Below, one piece after another: positions 37,228-44,384 of a stretch of 44,384 nt of DNA. The DNA comes from Endozoicomonas atrinae (GTDB taxonomy: Bacteria; Pseudomonadota; Gammaproteobacteria; Pseudomonadales; Endozoicomonadaceae): contig NZ_LUKQ02000016.1 of assembly GCF_001647025.1 (NCBI RefSeq), forward strand, positions 1-44,384, given 5' to 3'. Made by a program: the position numbers and the translations under genes. Each line of letters begins with the position of its first letter. Position 1 is the first letter of the stretch. The notes under the pieces are model-generated. The model saw only the letters and a list, made by a program, of their open reading frames with translations. It ran no database searches and was not told the DNA's origin.

Positions 37228-37788
37228 TTGAGCGATTCTCGATGCAGCTGGTGTCATGGCGATGAACTCTACACCCGATACCATGATGATGAGTGGGGCG
37301 TTCCCTGTCATGACGACCAAAAACTCTTTGAGTTCCTGATTCTGGAAGGGGCCCAGGCGGGCCTGAGCTGGATCACCATTCTGAAGCGCAGGGAAGGCTA
37401 CCAGAAAGCGTTTCATCAATTTGATGTTCAACAAGTCGCCAGAATGACAGAACAGGATGTTGAAACGCTGATGCAGAATGAAGGCATTGTCCGCAACCGA
37501 CTGAAGATCCAGAGCGCCATTAAAAATGCCAGGGCGTTTATCAAGGTCCAAGAGGAATTTGGCAGCTTCAACCAGTATCTGTGGTCCTTTGTAAACCACC
37601 AGCCCATCATCAACCATCGACAGTCAATGAGTGAAGTGCCGGCCACCACCGAGATTTCAGACCGGATGAGCAAAGACCTGAAAAAACGCGGTTTCAGCTT
37701 TGTGGGCAGTACCATCTGTTATGCCTACATGCAGGCCATGGGGCTGGTGAATGATCACCTCGTCACATGCCCAGCCTATACAAAGTAA
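37228..37788 (+). CDS. tag: DNA-3-methyladenine glycosylase I
   Basis: Base-excision repair enzyme that removes 3-methyladenine. The 186 residues show the family core (CSWCHGDELYTRYHDDEWG, EGAQAGLSWITILKRR, WSFVNHQP, KKRGFSFVGSTICYAYMQA). The zinc-binding residues are all in place: the N-terminal Cys and His, and the His and Cys of LVNDHLVTC. The start is a TTG with GGAG upstream (37215-37218); no suitable ATG exists before the conserved region. Confidence 0.95.
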   Translation: MSDSRCSWCHGDELYTRYHDDEWGVPCHDDQKLFEFLILEGAQAGLSWITILKRREGYQKAFHQFDVQQVARMTEQDVETLMQNEGIVRNRLKIQSAIKNARAFIKVQEEFGSFNQYLWSFVNHQPIINHRQSMSEVPATTEISDRMSKDLKKRGFSFVGSTICYAYMQAMGLVNDHLVTCPAYTK

Positions 37789-38109
37789 TCCTGGTATTAT
37801 CGTTTGAATACATTGCGTCGAACAACATGTTGTGGCGCAACTGTGCTAATTGCCTCTCTAACCAGATAATTCAATCAAAAGCAATTAATAGAAAGTTGCA
37901 GCCTGAACCCCAGAGGGCGTTACCAACTTGCCATACAACCAGTTGGTAACGCCCTCTAGCTTCTCCTGAAAAAACAGATGAAGATAAAGGAACTTTTTTA
38001 TTTCTGAAAGAACTAACAAGTATTTATTTTGTGGACGTCCGAAAACTTTTCGCATACTTCTCGAACACCGCATTTCCTGAAGTTTACAGCCTGACTGGAG
38101 TGAGAAAAA
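37789..38109. other. Intergenic region between tag and the SET gene
   Basis: No gene seen. It contains hairpin element copy B (37912-37957) and the leader of the SET gene, where GGAG lies about ten bases before the ATG. Confidence 0.5.
37912..37957. repeat. Palindromic hairpin element, copy B
   Basis: A perfect 17-bp inverted repeat (left arm AGAGGGCGTTACCAACT, 37912-37928) around the 12-base loop TGCCATACAACC. It is related to copy A at 26709-26758: two arm substitutions are matched by complementary changes in the other arm. It lies in an intergenic region about 125 bases after tag, without a U-tract. Confidence 0.85.
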
Positions 38110-39726
38110 ATGATGGGGACAAAAGGAATATTGAGTACTAATAACAGCCCCAGCGGAGTAGAAGACGTATTTATAAAACTGGACAAAGATCTTGAATGGG
38201 ATGGCCGGCCTGTTAGTCTTTTCTGGCCAGCAACTATTCATATGGATCTGGATTCACCCATAAAAAAAAATTGCCATGCCTTACTCTGCCCCAAGGGTCA
38301 GCCCAAACAAGCGACAATCGCTGATAGAACCCGATTTGTTAAAATAGATACTATTACCCGGCTAAGTCCTGTAATACAGCATCAAGATACGACTGCCACT
38401 CAAACTGAGATTAACAGCAGTTTTGAAAAAGGCGCTTACGATCCATGTTCGCAGATTGAACATTTTTGCCAGTTGGGACTACAGAAAATACCTGATGCAA
38501 CAGCCCAAGAGAAAAAAGAACAACGTACCAAAACACTTGATATGATGACTCAGTTATACGGGTACCTCAATCGGCTTCAGTCAGCAATCGACAGTGAACA
38601 CCCAACCGAAACATCACTCGAAAAAAATCACCTGACCATTGCATCAAAAGTTTCTGTCAAAAGATCTTCTTTTGATGAAGAAGAAGAAGGTTGCTTTGCA
38701 GATAAAGATATTAAAACTGATGAGAAAATCGGCGAATACCAGGGAGATATAGTATTCCGAAAGCCTACATCGGGTGAAGAGTTTATTGCTTTCAAAATGG
38801 AAAAAGAAACAGAGGAAGTTATATTTCTCGAAGAAGATAAGTATGTTGCCTGGACAAATGTATTTCTGGAAGGCACACATTATGAAATCGGCATATCTGG
38901 AACGACGCGGCTAAATAAACTTAACCACTCGCCCAAGCCAAATTGCGCATTATGGGTGCTAATAGATGGAAAGTATAAGGATAAGGAAAGCCCTGAAATT
39001 CCCTGGGAGAAGCTAGATCAGCTGAGAATAGACGTTCAAGCCATCACTGATATAAGCGCTGGACAGGAATTATTTTTTGACTACCGTGCTGAAAGTAAAA
39101 AACAACCAATTAACTTTGATATCAATCTTGTTGGAAAACCAACCACCGAACAAATTTTAGAAGCACGATCGGCACTCAAAAAATCCAGATACCCATCAGA
39201 ATCAAAGAAGAGCAAAATGACTCAGCCTGATGTTGAGAAATCATTTAACCAGCAATTTAAGAAACTCTCTGACGAAAGCAAAATGCTTTATAACGTCAAT
39301 AAAGCCAATAAAGGTTTTTGCAAAATCTTACATAAAGCCGTAGAAAAGGGTGTTCCATTAAAGTCAATGTTAGCCATGAGCATCGAGGAATTTGAGACCG
39401 ATGATAAAGACTTATGGAACAGCTGCTTAGTAATATGGTCAGGTTTAGGAACCTTCCGCCCGGCACTAACAGATGAGTGTGAAAATACTTTATTGGCCTT
39501 ATACATAAGCATTGGACAATTGCCAGAAGAGATTGCCAACAAGGTTGATTTCTCAATCCAGCTATACTGGCACCTGAGTGAAACCCACGGCACCTGGCAA
39601 AGCTATGTTGAAGAAAACTTGCTAGGTAGACGATCAGGACGCTCTAAGGTTAAAAGAACTGCCATGTTAGAATCCTCCGGGCCAGCTACCTTACCAAGAA
39701 AAAAGTCAAAGCGAGCCCTTGAATAG
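38110..39726 (+). CDS. SET-domain protein, putative lysine methyltransferase
   Basis: The 538 residues carry a SET domain at about 179-326. It contains GCFADKDIKTDEKIGEYQGD (194-213), the LNKLNHSPKPNC pseudoknot/SAM motif (268-279, like FINHSCDPNC) and ISAGQELFFDYR with the catalytic-type Tyr at 325. SET enzymes transfer methyl from S-adenosylmethionine to lysines, typically of histones in eukaryotes. The N-terminal 178 and the C-terminal ~200 residues are unknown. The C-terminus has two basic clusters (GRRSGRSKVKR and PRKKSKRALE) resembling nuclear localisation signals. No signal peptide is present. Bacterial SET proteins known from pathogens act as nucleomodulins; a secreted role here is inference. 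The first of two adjacent ATGs is taken as start. Confidence 0.85.
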   Translation: MMGTKGILSTNNSPSGVEDVFIKLDKDLEWDGRPVSLFWPATIHMDLDSPIKKNCHALLCPKGQPKQATIADRTRFVKIDTITRLSPVIQHQDTTATQTEINSSFEKGAYDPCSQIEHFCQLGLQKIPDATAQEKKEQRTKTLDMMTQLYGYLNRLQSAIDSEHPTETSLEKNHLTIASKVSVKRSSFDEEEEGCFADKDIKTDEKIGEYQGDIVFRKPTSGEEFIAFKMEKETEEVIFLEEDKYVAWTNVFLEGTHYEIGISGTTRLNKLNHSPKPNCALWVLIDGKYKDKESPEIPWEKLDQLRIDVQAITDISAGQELFFDYRAESKKQPINFDINLVGKPTTEQILEARSALKKSRYPSESKKSKMTQPDVEKSFNQQFKKLSDESKMLYNVNKANKGFCKILHKAVEKGVPLKSMLAMSIEEFETDDKDLWNSCLVIWSGLGTFRPALTDECENTLLALYISIGQLPEEIANKVDFSIQLYWHLSETHGTWQSYVEENLLGRRSGRSKVKRTAMLESSGPATLPRKKSKRALE

Positions 39727-39785
39727 CAACAAGCATTAGCTCCTCAAATACCTGTGAAGTTGGAATGGGTGGATAGCTCTGCCTG

Positions 39786-39805
39786 GAATACCGTTTCAGG
39801 TATTC
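39786..39805. other. Small hairpin after the SET gene
   Basis: GAATACC-GTTTCA-GGTATTC, a perfect 7-bp stem with a six-base loop, 60 bases after the stop. It lacks a U-tract, so a terminator role is doubtful. The rest of 39727-39927 shows nothing recognisable. Confidence 0.4.
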
Positions 39806-39927
39806 AAAGGGGAAAGCAGTGAAAACCTGATCTAAAAAAGCCCACACGCGGTCGAAAGTTTACTCTGACGGCTGCTAACAATAGCAACGGTTCTTGCTGT
39901 AATTTCGATATTTATTATTGTTGCTCA

Positions 39928-40395
39928 TTACCTGGCAATATCAGCTAAGCAACCTGAAGTCAGCCTGACCAGATCAGCAGGGGCCAGTTCAATTTCAAGA
40001 CCTCGACGCCCCGCACTGACGAACATCGTATCAAAGAACTCTGCACTGCTGTTTACCACCGTAGGTAAACGCTTTTTCTGGCCCAGTGGACTGATGCCGC
40101 CAAGAATGTAACCAGTGCTCCGCTCGGCTTCCTGTTGCTCCGCCATTGCCGCCTTTTTTGCGCCACAGGCACCGGCCATGGCTTTTAAGTCCAGTTTAGC
40201 GGCTACCGGTACCACCGCGACGGCCAGTTGCTTACCGTCCAGTTTCACCATCAGGGTTTTAAAGACCCGCTGAGGGTCCTGCCCCATTTTTTCAACCGCC
40301 TCCTCTCCATAGGAATGGCTGTCGGGGTCATGGTGATATTGGTGAACCTGATGGATAGCTTTGGCTTTTTTAAGCGTATTAATGGCAGGAGTCAT
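39928..40395 (-). CDS. ybaK: Cys-tRNA(Pro)/Cys-tRNA(Cys) deacylase YbaK
   Basis: Editing enzyme that hydrolyses mischarged Cys-tRNA(Pro). The 155 residues match E. coli YbaK in length and motifs: YHHDPDSHSYGEEAVEKMG, RVFKTLMVKLDG (with the conserved Lys), LAVAVVPVAAKLDLK, GAKKAAMA, STGYILGGISPLGQKKRLPTV and SAGRRGLEIEL. A decayed relative of its N-terminal region lies at 42791-42886. Confidence 0.95.
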   Translation of the reverse strand: MTPAINTLKKAKAIHQVHQYHHDPDSHSYGEEAVEKMGQDPQRVFKTLMVKLDGKQLAVAVVPVAAKLDLKAMAGACGAKKAAMAEQQEAERSTGYILGGISPLGQKKRLPTVVNSSAEFFDTMFVSAGRRGLEIELAPADLVRLTSGCLADIAR

Positions 40396-40811
40396 CGTTT
40401 ACTTCCAGATAATCGTTAGTGTCCAGGCTGTTGACGTTGCGATTTGGCAACTTGAAAGGCAACCAAACTTGCGCTGACCTCCAACAATATTACCCAAATT
40501 ATTGTACAAACCAACCTTTAAAGCAGTGAGCGATAGAATAAGAACACACCATTTTTGGAGTTAAACGATCAATGCTACATTGACTGAAAAAGGACGACCA
40601 GAGAATGGCTACCCATAAGAGCAGCTATAAGTTGAGAAAATGCTAAATCCAATAAAAAAATACTCGCCGACATTTCCCCTGGATTTTAAAAAAAACAGAA
40701 AAAAATCCACCATTTAAATTTATTTTCATTTAATCTCACCGCGACTTCTTTAGCCATCACCTATTGACAAGAAAACACAAAGACCAAAAAAACATAAGCT
40801 CAATTCATTAG
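40396..40811. other. Intergenic region between ybaK and the His-rich membrane gene
   Basis: AT-rich, increasingly so after 40640. Only a 13-codon ORF (40605-40646) follows a GGA-like site, which is too short to support. It must contain the ybaK promoter (minus strand, near 40400-40450) and the 3' end of the neighbouring unit. Confidence 0.45.
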
Positions 40812-42101
40812 CTAAACCTTTAGTAAATGAGAGTGTTTAGATAGTTCTTTGGGGAGAACCACATTAAAAGATTGTTGTTCTATAAGCTTTTTTACTTCCT
40901 CTATATTACTTACACTATCTTCCAACTCATTACCGGATTCAATCATTTCAACAGCATCTTCATTGGTATGTAAAGCTTGGCCTACTAGTCCTCTGGAATA
41001 ACAAATTTCTATAATTCTATCGAATTGCTCTTGGGGTATAAGGACAAATTTTTTACTTTCTCTATCTCGTTCATCACCGGAGGCATTTCCTGAAACTTCG
41101 ACCTTTATAAAGGGTATCCCATTTTTACGTATCCTATAAAAGACAGCATTTCCCCAGCCCATGAGTAGGCTTAAAGCCGTTTCTATCGCGTAGAATGGTG
41201 ACGCCATACTTACAGCTAAATAGAGGGCAGGTAAAGCATCCAAGATGCTACTCGCCGCAGCTATTTTTTTGCAAATTGCTCTTTGATTCTCCTGCTGGAT
41301 AATATCTAGCTCTTCCCCCGTACAGATTTTTTTCATGCAAAAATATAGCTCTGGCAAAGGCATTCCGAGCGCAAACCCTGCTTGAGAAAAGTGGCCTGCA
41401 GCATGGGATTTGTGCCCATGCCACAGGTCACCAGCTGCAGCAGTTATAGTTCCAAGAGCACCAAAAGCTTGTAGAATATTGGAGATAACCTTACATTTGC
41501 TGTAGTGCTTATTGCTAAAGAACAGTGCACCAAAAATTCTCGCAAGGCCGGCAGAGGTCGTGCATATTCCTTCAACGCCATGACCTAGCTGTCGCATTAT
41601 TCGCCCCACAAACTCATCGTATGCATCATCAACGTCATCATGGCTATGTCCATGAGCGTCTTGGTGGTGATGGTCATGATTGTCAACATGGTATTTCGAA
41701 TCGAATACCGCTGTGAGAACTGCTGATACACCGAGCCCAAAGAGACACCCACCAATCAGAAGATCTTGTAGACGCTTGACTTGTTGTTCTTCTACTCCTG
41801 AAGCAAAAACAGGTTGCGGTGATGGAACAGTAACTTCAGGCTGTAGTAACCTGCCAGTCTGACAGGACCTCCAACCTGAATCGTGTTGGGCACATGACCT
41901 TTGACTTATCATGCGTGAAGATTCTTCTAATGAGCCTCTACCTTCTGTCGCATCATCGGGGGAAGCAACCTGAACATCCCAACGGCGATAACTTACAGAC
42001 TGGGAACCTTCCCGCAAGGGGTCTGGCAACTGTGCACTATTTCCTTCCGGGATTATACTATGTTTATAAATCTGGTTGGGGGACTTGTCATTCTGAATCA
42101 T
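40812..42101 (-). CDS. His-rich membrane protein of unknown function (429 aa)
   Basis: Not recognised. The N-terminal ~105 residues are polar and Ser/Gln-rich with no signal peptide. A hydrophobic segment (LLIGGCLFGLGVSAVLTAVF) follows, then a His/Asp cluster (HVDNHDHHHQDAHGHSHDD, residues ~137-155). Further hydrophobic stretches lie around 165-195, 205-235 and 280-325, and the C-terminal ~100 residues are soluble and acidic. The His cluster resembles the metal-binding loops of cation diffusion facilitators, but the membrane segments do not match that family. The bilobed arrangement with a Ser-rich N-terminus is also seen in effectors that insert in host membranes. AAAGAGA precedes the ATG. 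It stands alone between AT-rich spacers, suggesting acquisition. Confidence 0.78.
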   Translation of the reverse strand: MIQNDKSPNQIYKHSIIPEGNSAQLPDPLREGSQSVSYRRWDVQVASPDDATEGRGSLEESSRMISQRSCAQHDSGWRSCQTGRLLQPEVTVPSPQPVFASGVEEQQVKRLQDLLIGGCLFGLGVSAVLTAVFDSKYHVDNHDHHHQDAHGHSHDDVDDAYDEFVGRIMRQLGHGVEGICTTSAGLARIFGALFFSNKHYSKCKVISNILQAFGALGTITAAAGDLWHGHKSHAAGHFSQAGFALGMPLPELYFCMKKICTGEELDIIQQENQRAICKKIAAASSILDALPALYLAVSMASPFYAIETALSLLMGWGNAVFYRIRKNGIPFIKVEVSGNASGDERDRESKKFVLIPQEQFDRIIEICYSRGLVGQALHTNEDAVEMIESGNELEDSVSNIEEVKKLIEQQSFNVVLPKELSKHSHLLKV

Positions 42102-42790
42102 AATTCATTCTCTTTGATTGCATTCAAATACAATTAAAAAAACACCATATCCGATAATAAGCAGGATTATTTCCTCATTGTTCACTAAAGATTTATCATG
42201 AAATTAATTTCCAATTCCGTTCACCTTGAGCAGAGTCGAAGATAGTTAAAAATGGAGCTTGATTGACTCGAATCCAATCGGCAGTCTTACTGTAAATTCA
42301 GATACTGTTTCCAAATATTTCCTAACTCCCCCCCCAGCAGCTTTCATTTTTTTAATAGGCAACAGCAAAATTGAAAGTAAACATACGATCAATTCTTATA
42401 CAACAACACTATTCATTCATATTTCAATAAAGATACCACCACCTATTTTCTGAAAGTCAACAAACTGATCAGTAAAAATTGTCAAAGTCGCGAATCAATT
42501 TTTCAACCCAAAATTATCAACTCACAGTTCAGAAAAATATTTCTTTGCACTAAAAAAATTAGAGTCATTAAAATAATAACCACACCTCTAATCATTTTAA
42601 TTTAAAGAAAACAGATAAAATCCATTTAGAAGAATCCGATTTAATTAGTGAAGATAGATTGTTTTCTCACTTTAACAAATTAATGTTCTTTACTATAAAT
42701 TTATATTTATTTAAAAGCCTGCTGAAAGCCAGTGTACTCGAACAACAAACTACCTCACACCAGTATCCCCATACTCGTACTAAACCTACC
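42102..42790. other. Long AT-rich region without an identifiable gene
   Basis: No frame here looks like a protein gene. It contains an eight-C run (42328-42335), a degenerate dispersed-repeat-like sequence at 42219-42241 and many A/T tracts. The 42659-42928 frame is rejected as antisense to real sequence. The region probably represents decayed DNA next to insertion sequences. Confidence 0.5.
42219..42241. repeat. Degenerate dispersed repeat-like sequence
   Basis: GTTCACCTTGAGC-AGAGTCGAAG resembles the widespread intergenic repeat GTTCACCCTGAGC...GTCGAAGG found in many marine bacterial genomes. Only one copy is visible and it differs at a few positions, so the assignment is tentative. Confidence 0.35.
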
Positions 42791-42886
42791 TTAGCTTCCA
42801 AACTGGCAAAAATAAGTGGAACCGATCTGTCCTATTTTTTCAGCCAATTCCTCTCCATAGGACAGACTATTGGAATCACGGTAAAC
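42791..42886 (-). pseudogene. Decayed ybaK-like fragment
   Basis: On the minus strand, VYRDSNSLSYGEELAEKIGQ matches YHHDPDSHSYGEEAVEKMGQ of the intact YbaK at 39928-40395. The DNA is identical over TCCTATGGAGAGGA and similar on both sides. After GQ, a change of frame gives RFHLFLPVWKL, which loosely fits RVFKTLMVKL, and the first frame stops at 42791. It lies directly downstream of arfB on the same strand. Too short and broken to be functional. Confidence 0.5.
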
Positions 42887-42891
42887 CCAAG

Positions 42892-43305
42892 TCAATGGTC
42901 AATTCGACCACGCAATGTTTTTGTCTGAGCTCGTCGCTTTTTCTGATCAACACGCCGCTTTTTTGAGGCCAGTGTTGGACGAGTTGCCTTACGCTGTTTA
43001 TGAACGACAGTTGCCTTACTGATCAGTTCCTTGAGCCTCAAGAGAGCATCTTCACGATTCTTTTCCTGGGTCCGGAACCGCTGCGCCTTGATGATGATAA
43101 TACCTTCCCGGGTAATACGGGCATCGCGGAAAGCAAGCAATCGCTCTTTATAAAACTCAGGCAATGAGGAGGCCCTGATATCAAAGCGCAGATGGACAGC
43201 GGAAGAGACCTTGTTGACATTCTGGCCTCCCGCGCCCTGGGCTCGAATATAACTGAACTCAATGTCATCTTCGGTAATGATGATACCGTCAGCAATCTCC
43301 AGCAT
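42892..43305 (-). CDS. arfB: Alternative ribosome-rescue factor ArfB (YaeJ)
   Basis: Codon-independent peptidyl-tRNA hydrolase that frees stalled ribosomes. The 137 residues carry the catalytic GGQ at 26-28 (RAQGAGGQNVNKVSSAVHLRFD). The tail is strongly basic (RKATRPTLASKKRRVDQ onward) and would enter the empty mRNA channel. A strong GGAGGTGA site lies upstream. It follows the DUF2288 gene by 25 bases on the same strand. Confidence 0.95.
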   Translation of the reverse strand: MLEIADGIIITEDDIEFSYIRAQGAGGQNVNKVSSAVHLRFDIRASSLPEFYKERLLAFRDARITREGIIIIKAQRFRTQEKNREDALLRLKELISKATVVHKQRKATRPTLASKKRRVDQKKRRAQTKTLRGRIDH

Positions 43306-43330
43306 TCAGACTGTCACCTCCTTTCTTTTC

Positions 43331-43534
43331 TCAAAACCTTTCCTGAACAAGCACCCAGGGTCTAACCACAACAGCCCACAGATCACGGTCGTCTGCAAAC
43401 CAGGACTGTGCCTGTTCATCACTAACCGCTCCCAATACGCCCTGTTTCACCCAGGCTTCTACCGCTGACTTATTATCGACTGAGATCTGGTAGCTAACCT
43501 CAATCAGATCCAGTGAATCATCCACACAAAGCAC
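43331..43534 (-). CDS. DUF2288-family small protein, missing its usual start
   Basis: Resembles DUF2288, a small family of unknown function often beside arfB. DDSLDLIEVSYQISVDNKSA, SDEQAQSWFADDRDLWAVVV and PWVLVQ are characteristic. The listed start is a GTG at 43534, but the homologous sequence continues upstream in the same frame (DLKIAWSELQRYFAQGVVL) to 43600. An in-frame TGA precedes that point, and no ATG, GTG or TTG lies before the conserved part. The family's N-terminal KLNxETAxI segment is absent. The gene is therefore probably truncated or frameshifted near 43570-43600. Confidence 0.7.
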   Translation of the reverse strand: MLCVDDSLDLIEVSYQISVDNKSAVEAWVKQGVLGAVSDEQAQSWFADDRDLWAVVVRPWVLVQERF

Positions 43535-43600
43535 AACGCCCTGGGCAAAGTAACGTTGTAGTTCAGACCAGGCTATTTTGAGGTCTCCTGGTCGAGTTAT

Positions 43601-43847
43601 TCAGACTTTACTTGGAGACTAGACCCTTTACTCACACCACTAGTTACACATACAAGGCCTTCTCAATACTCCGGAGCCAGAAGGCCGATTGTACCGGATA
43701 ATCATTTCAGGTGTTTATTTTTGATAGCGGAGCTAAGGTATTCTAAATGGATACATAGGCTTTGCCAGTGAAGCCTTACAGGGATTCATGTCAACAGAGG
43801 AGACGCATCGTGAAGACCGAAAATGAATCTATCAGCATAGGTCGGTT
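43601..43847. other. Region between the DUF2288 gene and the IS5 remnant
   Basis: No gene seen. GCCTTCT and AGAAGGC form a 7-bp inverted repeat near 43655-43685. The lost 5' end of the DUF2288 gene and of its promoter would lie here. Confidence 0.4.
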
Positions 43848-44206
43848 CTATAGGGCTGCCTCGACATCCCCTTTTACCGATGTTTTTACAGACTGGGAGT
43901 CTATGCAGGCTGCTGTTGGTTGAGCTTCCTTACCGGCTTGTTCTCGCACCATGTCACGAAGTGCGTCATGTACTTTTTTCCATGTGACATCAATCTTTCA
44001 CTTCCGGAAATAGGTATGTACAGTGCTCCATGGAGGAAAGTCTGATGGAAGCATTCGCCACTGACACCCTGATTTTGAGATGTAGAAAATGGCATTGAGT
44101 ATCAGGCGATAACTCCAATCACGTGCTCTTCCATTTTTTGGGGTATCGTAGCCTGAATCTGGAAACAGGGGTTTAAGGAGTTCCCACTCAGGTCAGAAGG
44201 ATACAT
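43848..44206 (-). pseudogene. IS5-family transposase remnant
   Basis: The minus strand reads MYPSDL, then in another frame EWELLKPLFPDSGYDTPKNG, WSYRLILNAIFYISKSGCQW and MLPSDFPPWSTVHTYFRK, a stop (TGA where Trp is expected), and IDVTWKKVHDAL to CIDSQSVKTSVKGD. This is the N-terminal domain and first catalytic Asp of an IS5-type transposase. It is inactivated three ways: a short deletion after codon 6 (about ten bases relative to the usual DLTDSEWE), the Trp-to-stop change, and loss of everything after the first catalytic motif. Confidence 0.85.
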
Positions 44207-44317
44207 GGCATTATTCCTTCAGCGGATTGGTAAAGCAGTTATAGACTACTTTCAGTCGGGAATGTAATTTAAATTGTGTAAACGCTTGTCGTTAATACTC
44301 CAAAATGGAGAATAACA

Positions 44318-44384
44318 ATGAGCGTTGAAATCAACGAAAAACTGGTAGATCAAATAGCCAGTCAGATTAAAACTCAGGATGATC
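44318..44384 (+). CDS. Probable IS256-family transposase, N-terminal end (cut by window edge)
   Basis: Only 22 codons are visible (MSVEINEKLVDQIASQIKTQ then DD). A short helix ending KTQDDL followed by the transposase body is typical of IS256-family proteins. The upstream stretch near 44272-44284 (TTGTGTAAACG) resembles the ends of such elements. GGAG precedes the ATG by eight bases. It lies 110 bases from the IS5 remnant, consistent with nested insertions. The call is tentative. Confidence 0.5.
   Translation, partial: MSVEINEKLVDQIASQIKTQDD

Noticed and set aside
40605-40646. 13-codon ORF (MATHKSSYKLRKC) after a purine-rich site
   Set aside because: Too short, without a terminator or recognisable homology.
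42659-42928. 89-residue plus-strand ORF
   Set aside because: It runs antisense to the 3' end of arfB and to the ybaK-like fragment, has no ribosome site and no protein-like pattern.

Overview
The window looks like part of a gammaproteobacterial chromosome. The core block (murJ opposite rpsT; rplU-rpmA-obgE-proB; ispB; cpsG-type manB with galU; prfC; slyD; tag; ybaK; arfB) has the gene content and order usual in that class. The accessory genes (very large Pro/Gln-rich proteins of unknown function, a SET-domain protein with a basic tail, a His-rich membrane protein, several decayed insertion sequences) fit a host-associated marine lineage such as Endozoicomonas. The genus is inferred from style and memory of such genomes, not from a search.

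Layout. 1-12,000: accessory. The left edge is the start of an IS1595-type transposase, followed by three related genes on the plus strand: a 5'-truncated, frameshifted copy (314-2373) and two intact giants of 1570 and 1431 residues. The giants share a C-terminal helical half, a Pro/Gln-rich N-terminal half and an almost identical 70-bp leader. 12,041-19,069: housekeeping genes (lipid II flippase, S20, proline synthesis, the Obg GTPase with L27 and L21, octaprenyl diphosphate synthase). 19,098-22,346: an unknown Cys-containing protein, then galU and manB for sugar-nucleotide and surface-polysaccharide precursors.

22,560-25,577: a tight plus-strand operon encoding an exported retropepsin-like protease, an exported DUF2796 (ZrgA-like) protein, a LolD-type ABC ATPase and an FtsX-type permease that looks short at its C-terminus. 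25,789-27,679: two tandem paralogous exported proteins of unknown function separated by a 50-bp perfect hairpin; a related hairpin lies at 37,912. 27,895-30,863: release factor 3 and a nucleoside-recognition (YjiH-like) membrane protein. 30,909-36,064 (minus): an RND efflux operon (adaptor, pump, TetR regulator). The pump is broken into two frames at a run of eight G, and an AcrR-like palindrome lies just upstream of the operon. 36,304-37,788: a small unknown protein, slyD and tag. 38,110-39,726: SET-domain protein. 39,928-43,600: ybaK, a His-rich membrane protein, an AT-rich stretch with a decayed ybaK-like fragment, arfB and a DUF2288 gene whose normal start is missing. The right edge holds an inactivated IS5-family transposase and the start of a probable IS256-family transposase.

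Most noteworthy: homopolymeric C/G runs sit in the pump and in both giant genes, which suggests slippage-prone (possibly phase-variable) loci; the three-copy giant family; the SET protein as a candidate host-chromatin effector; and the paired hairpin elements with compensatory stem changes.
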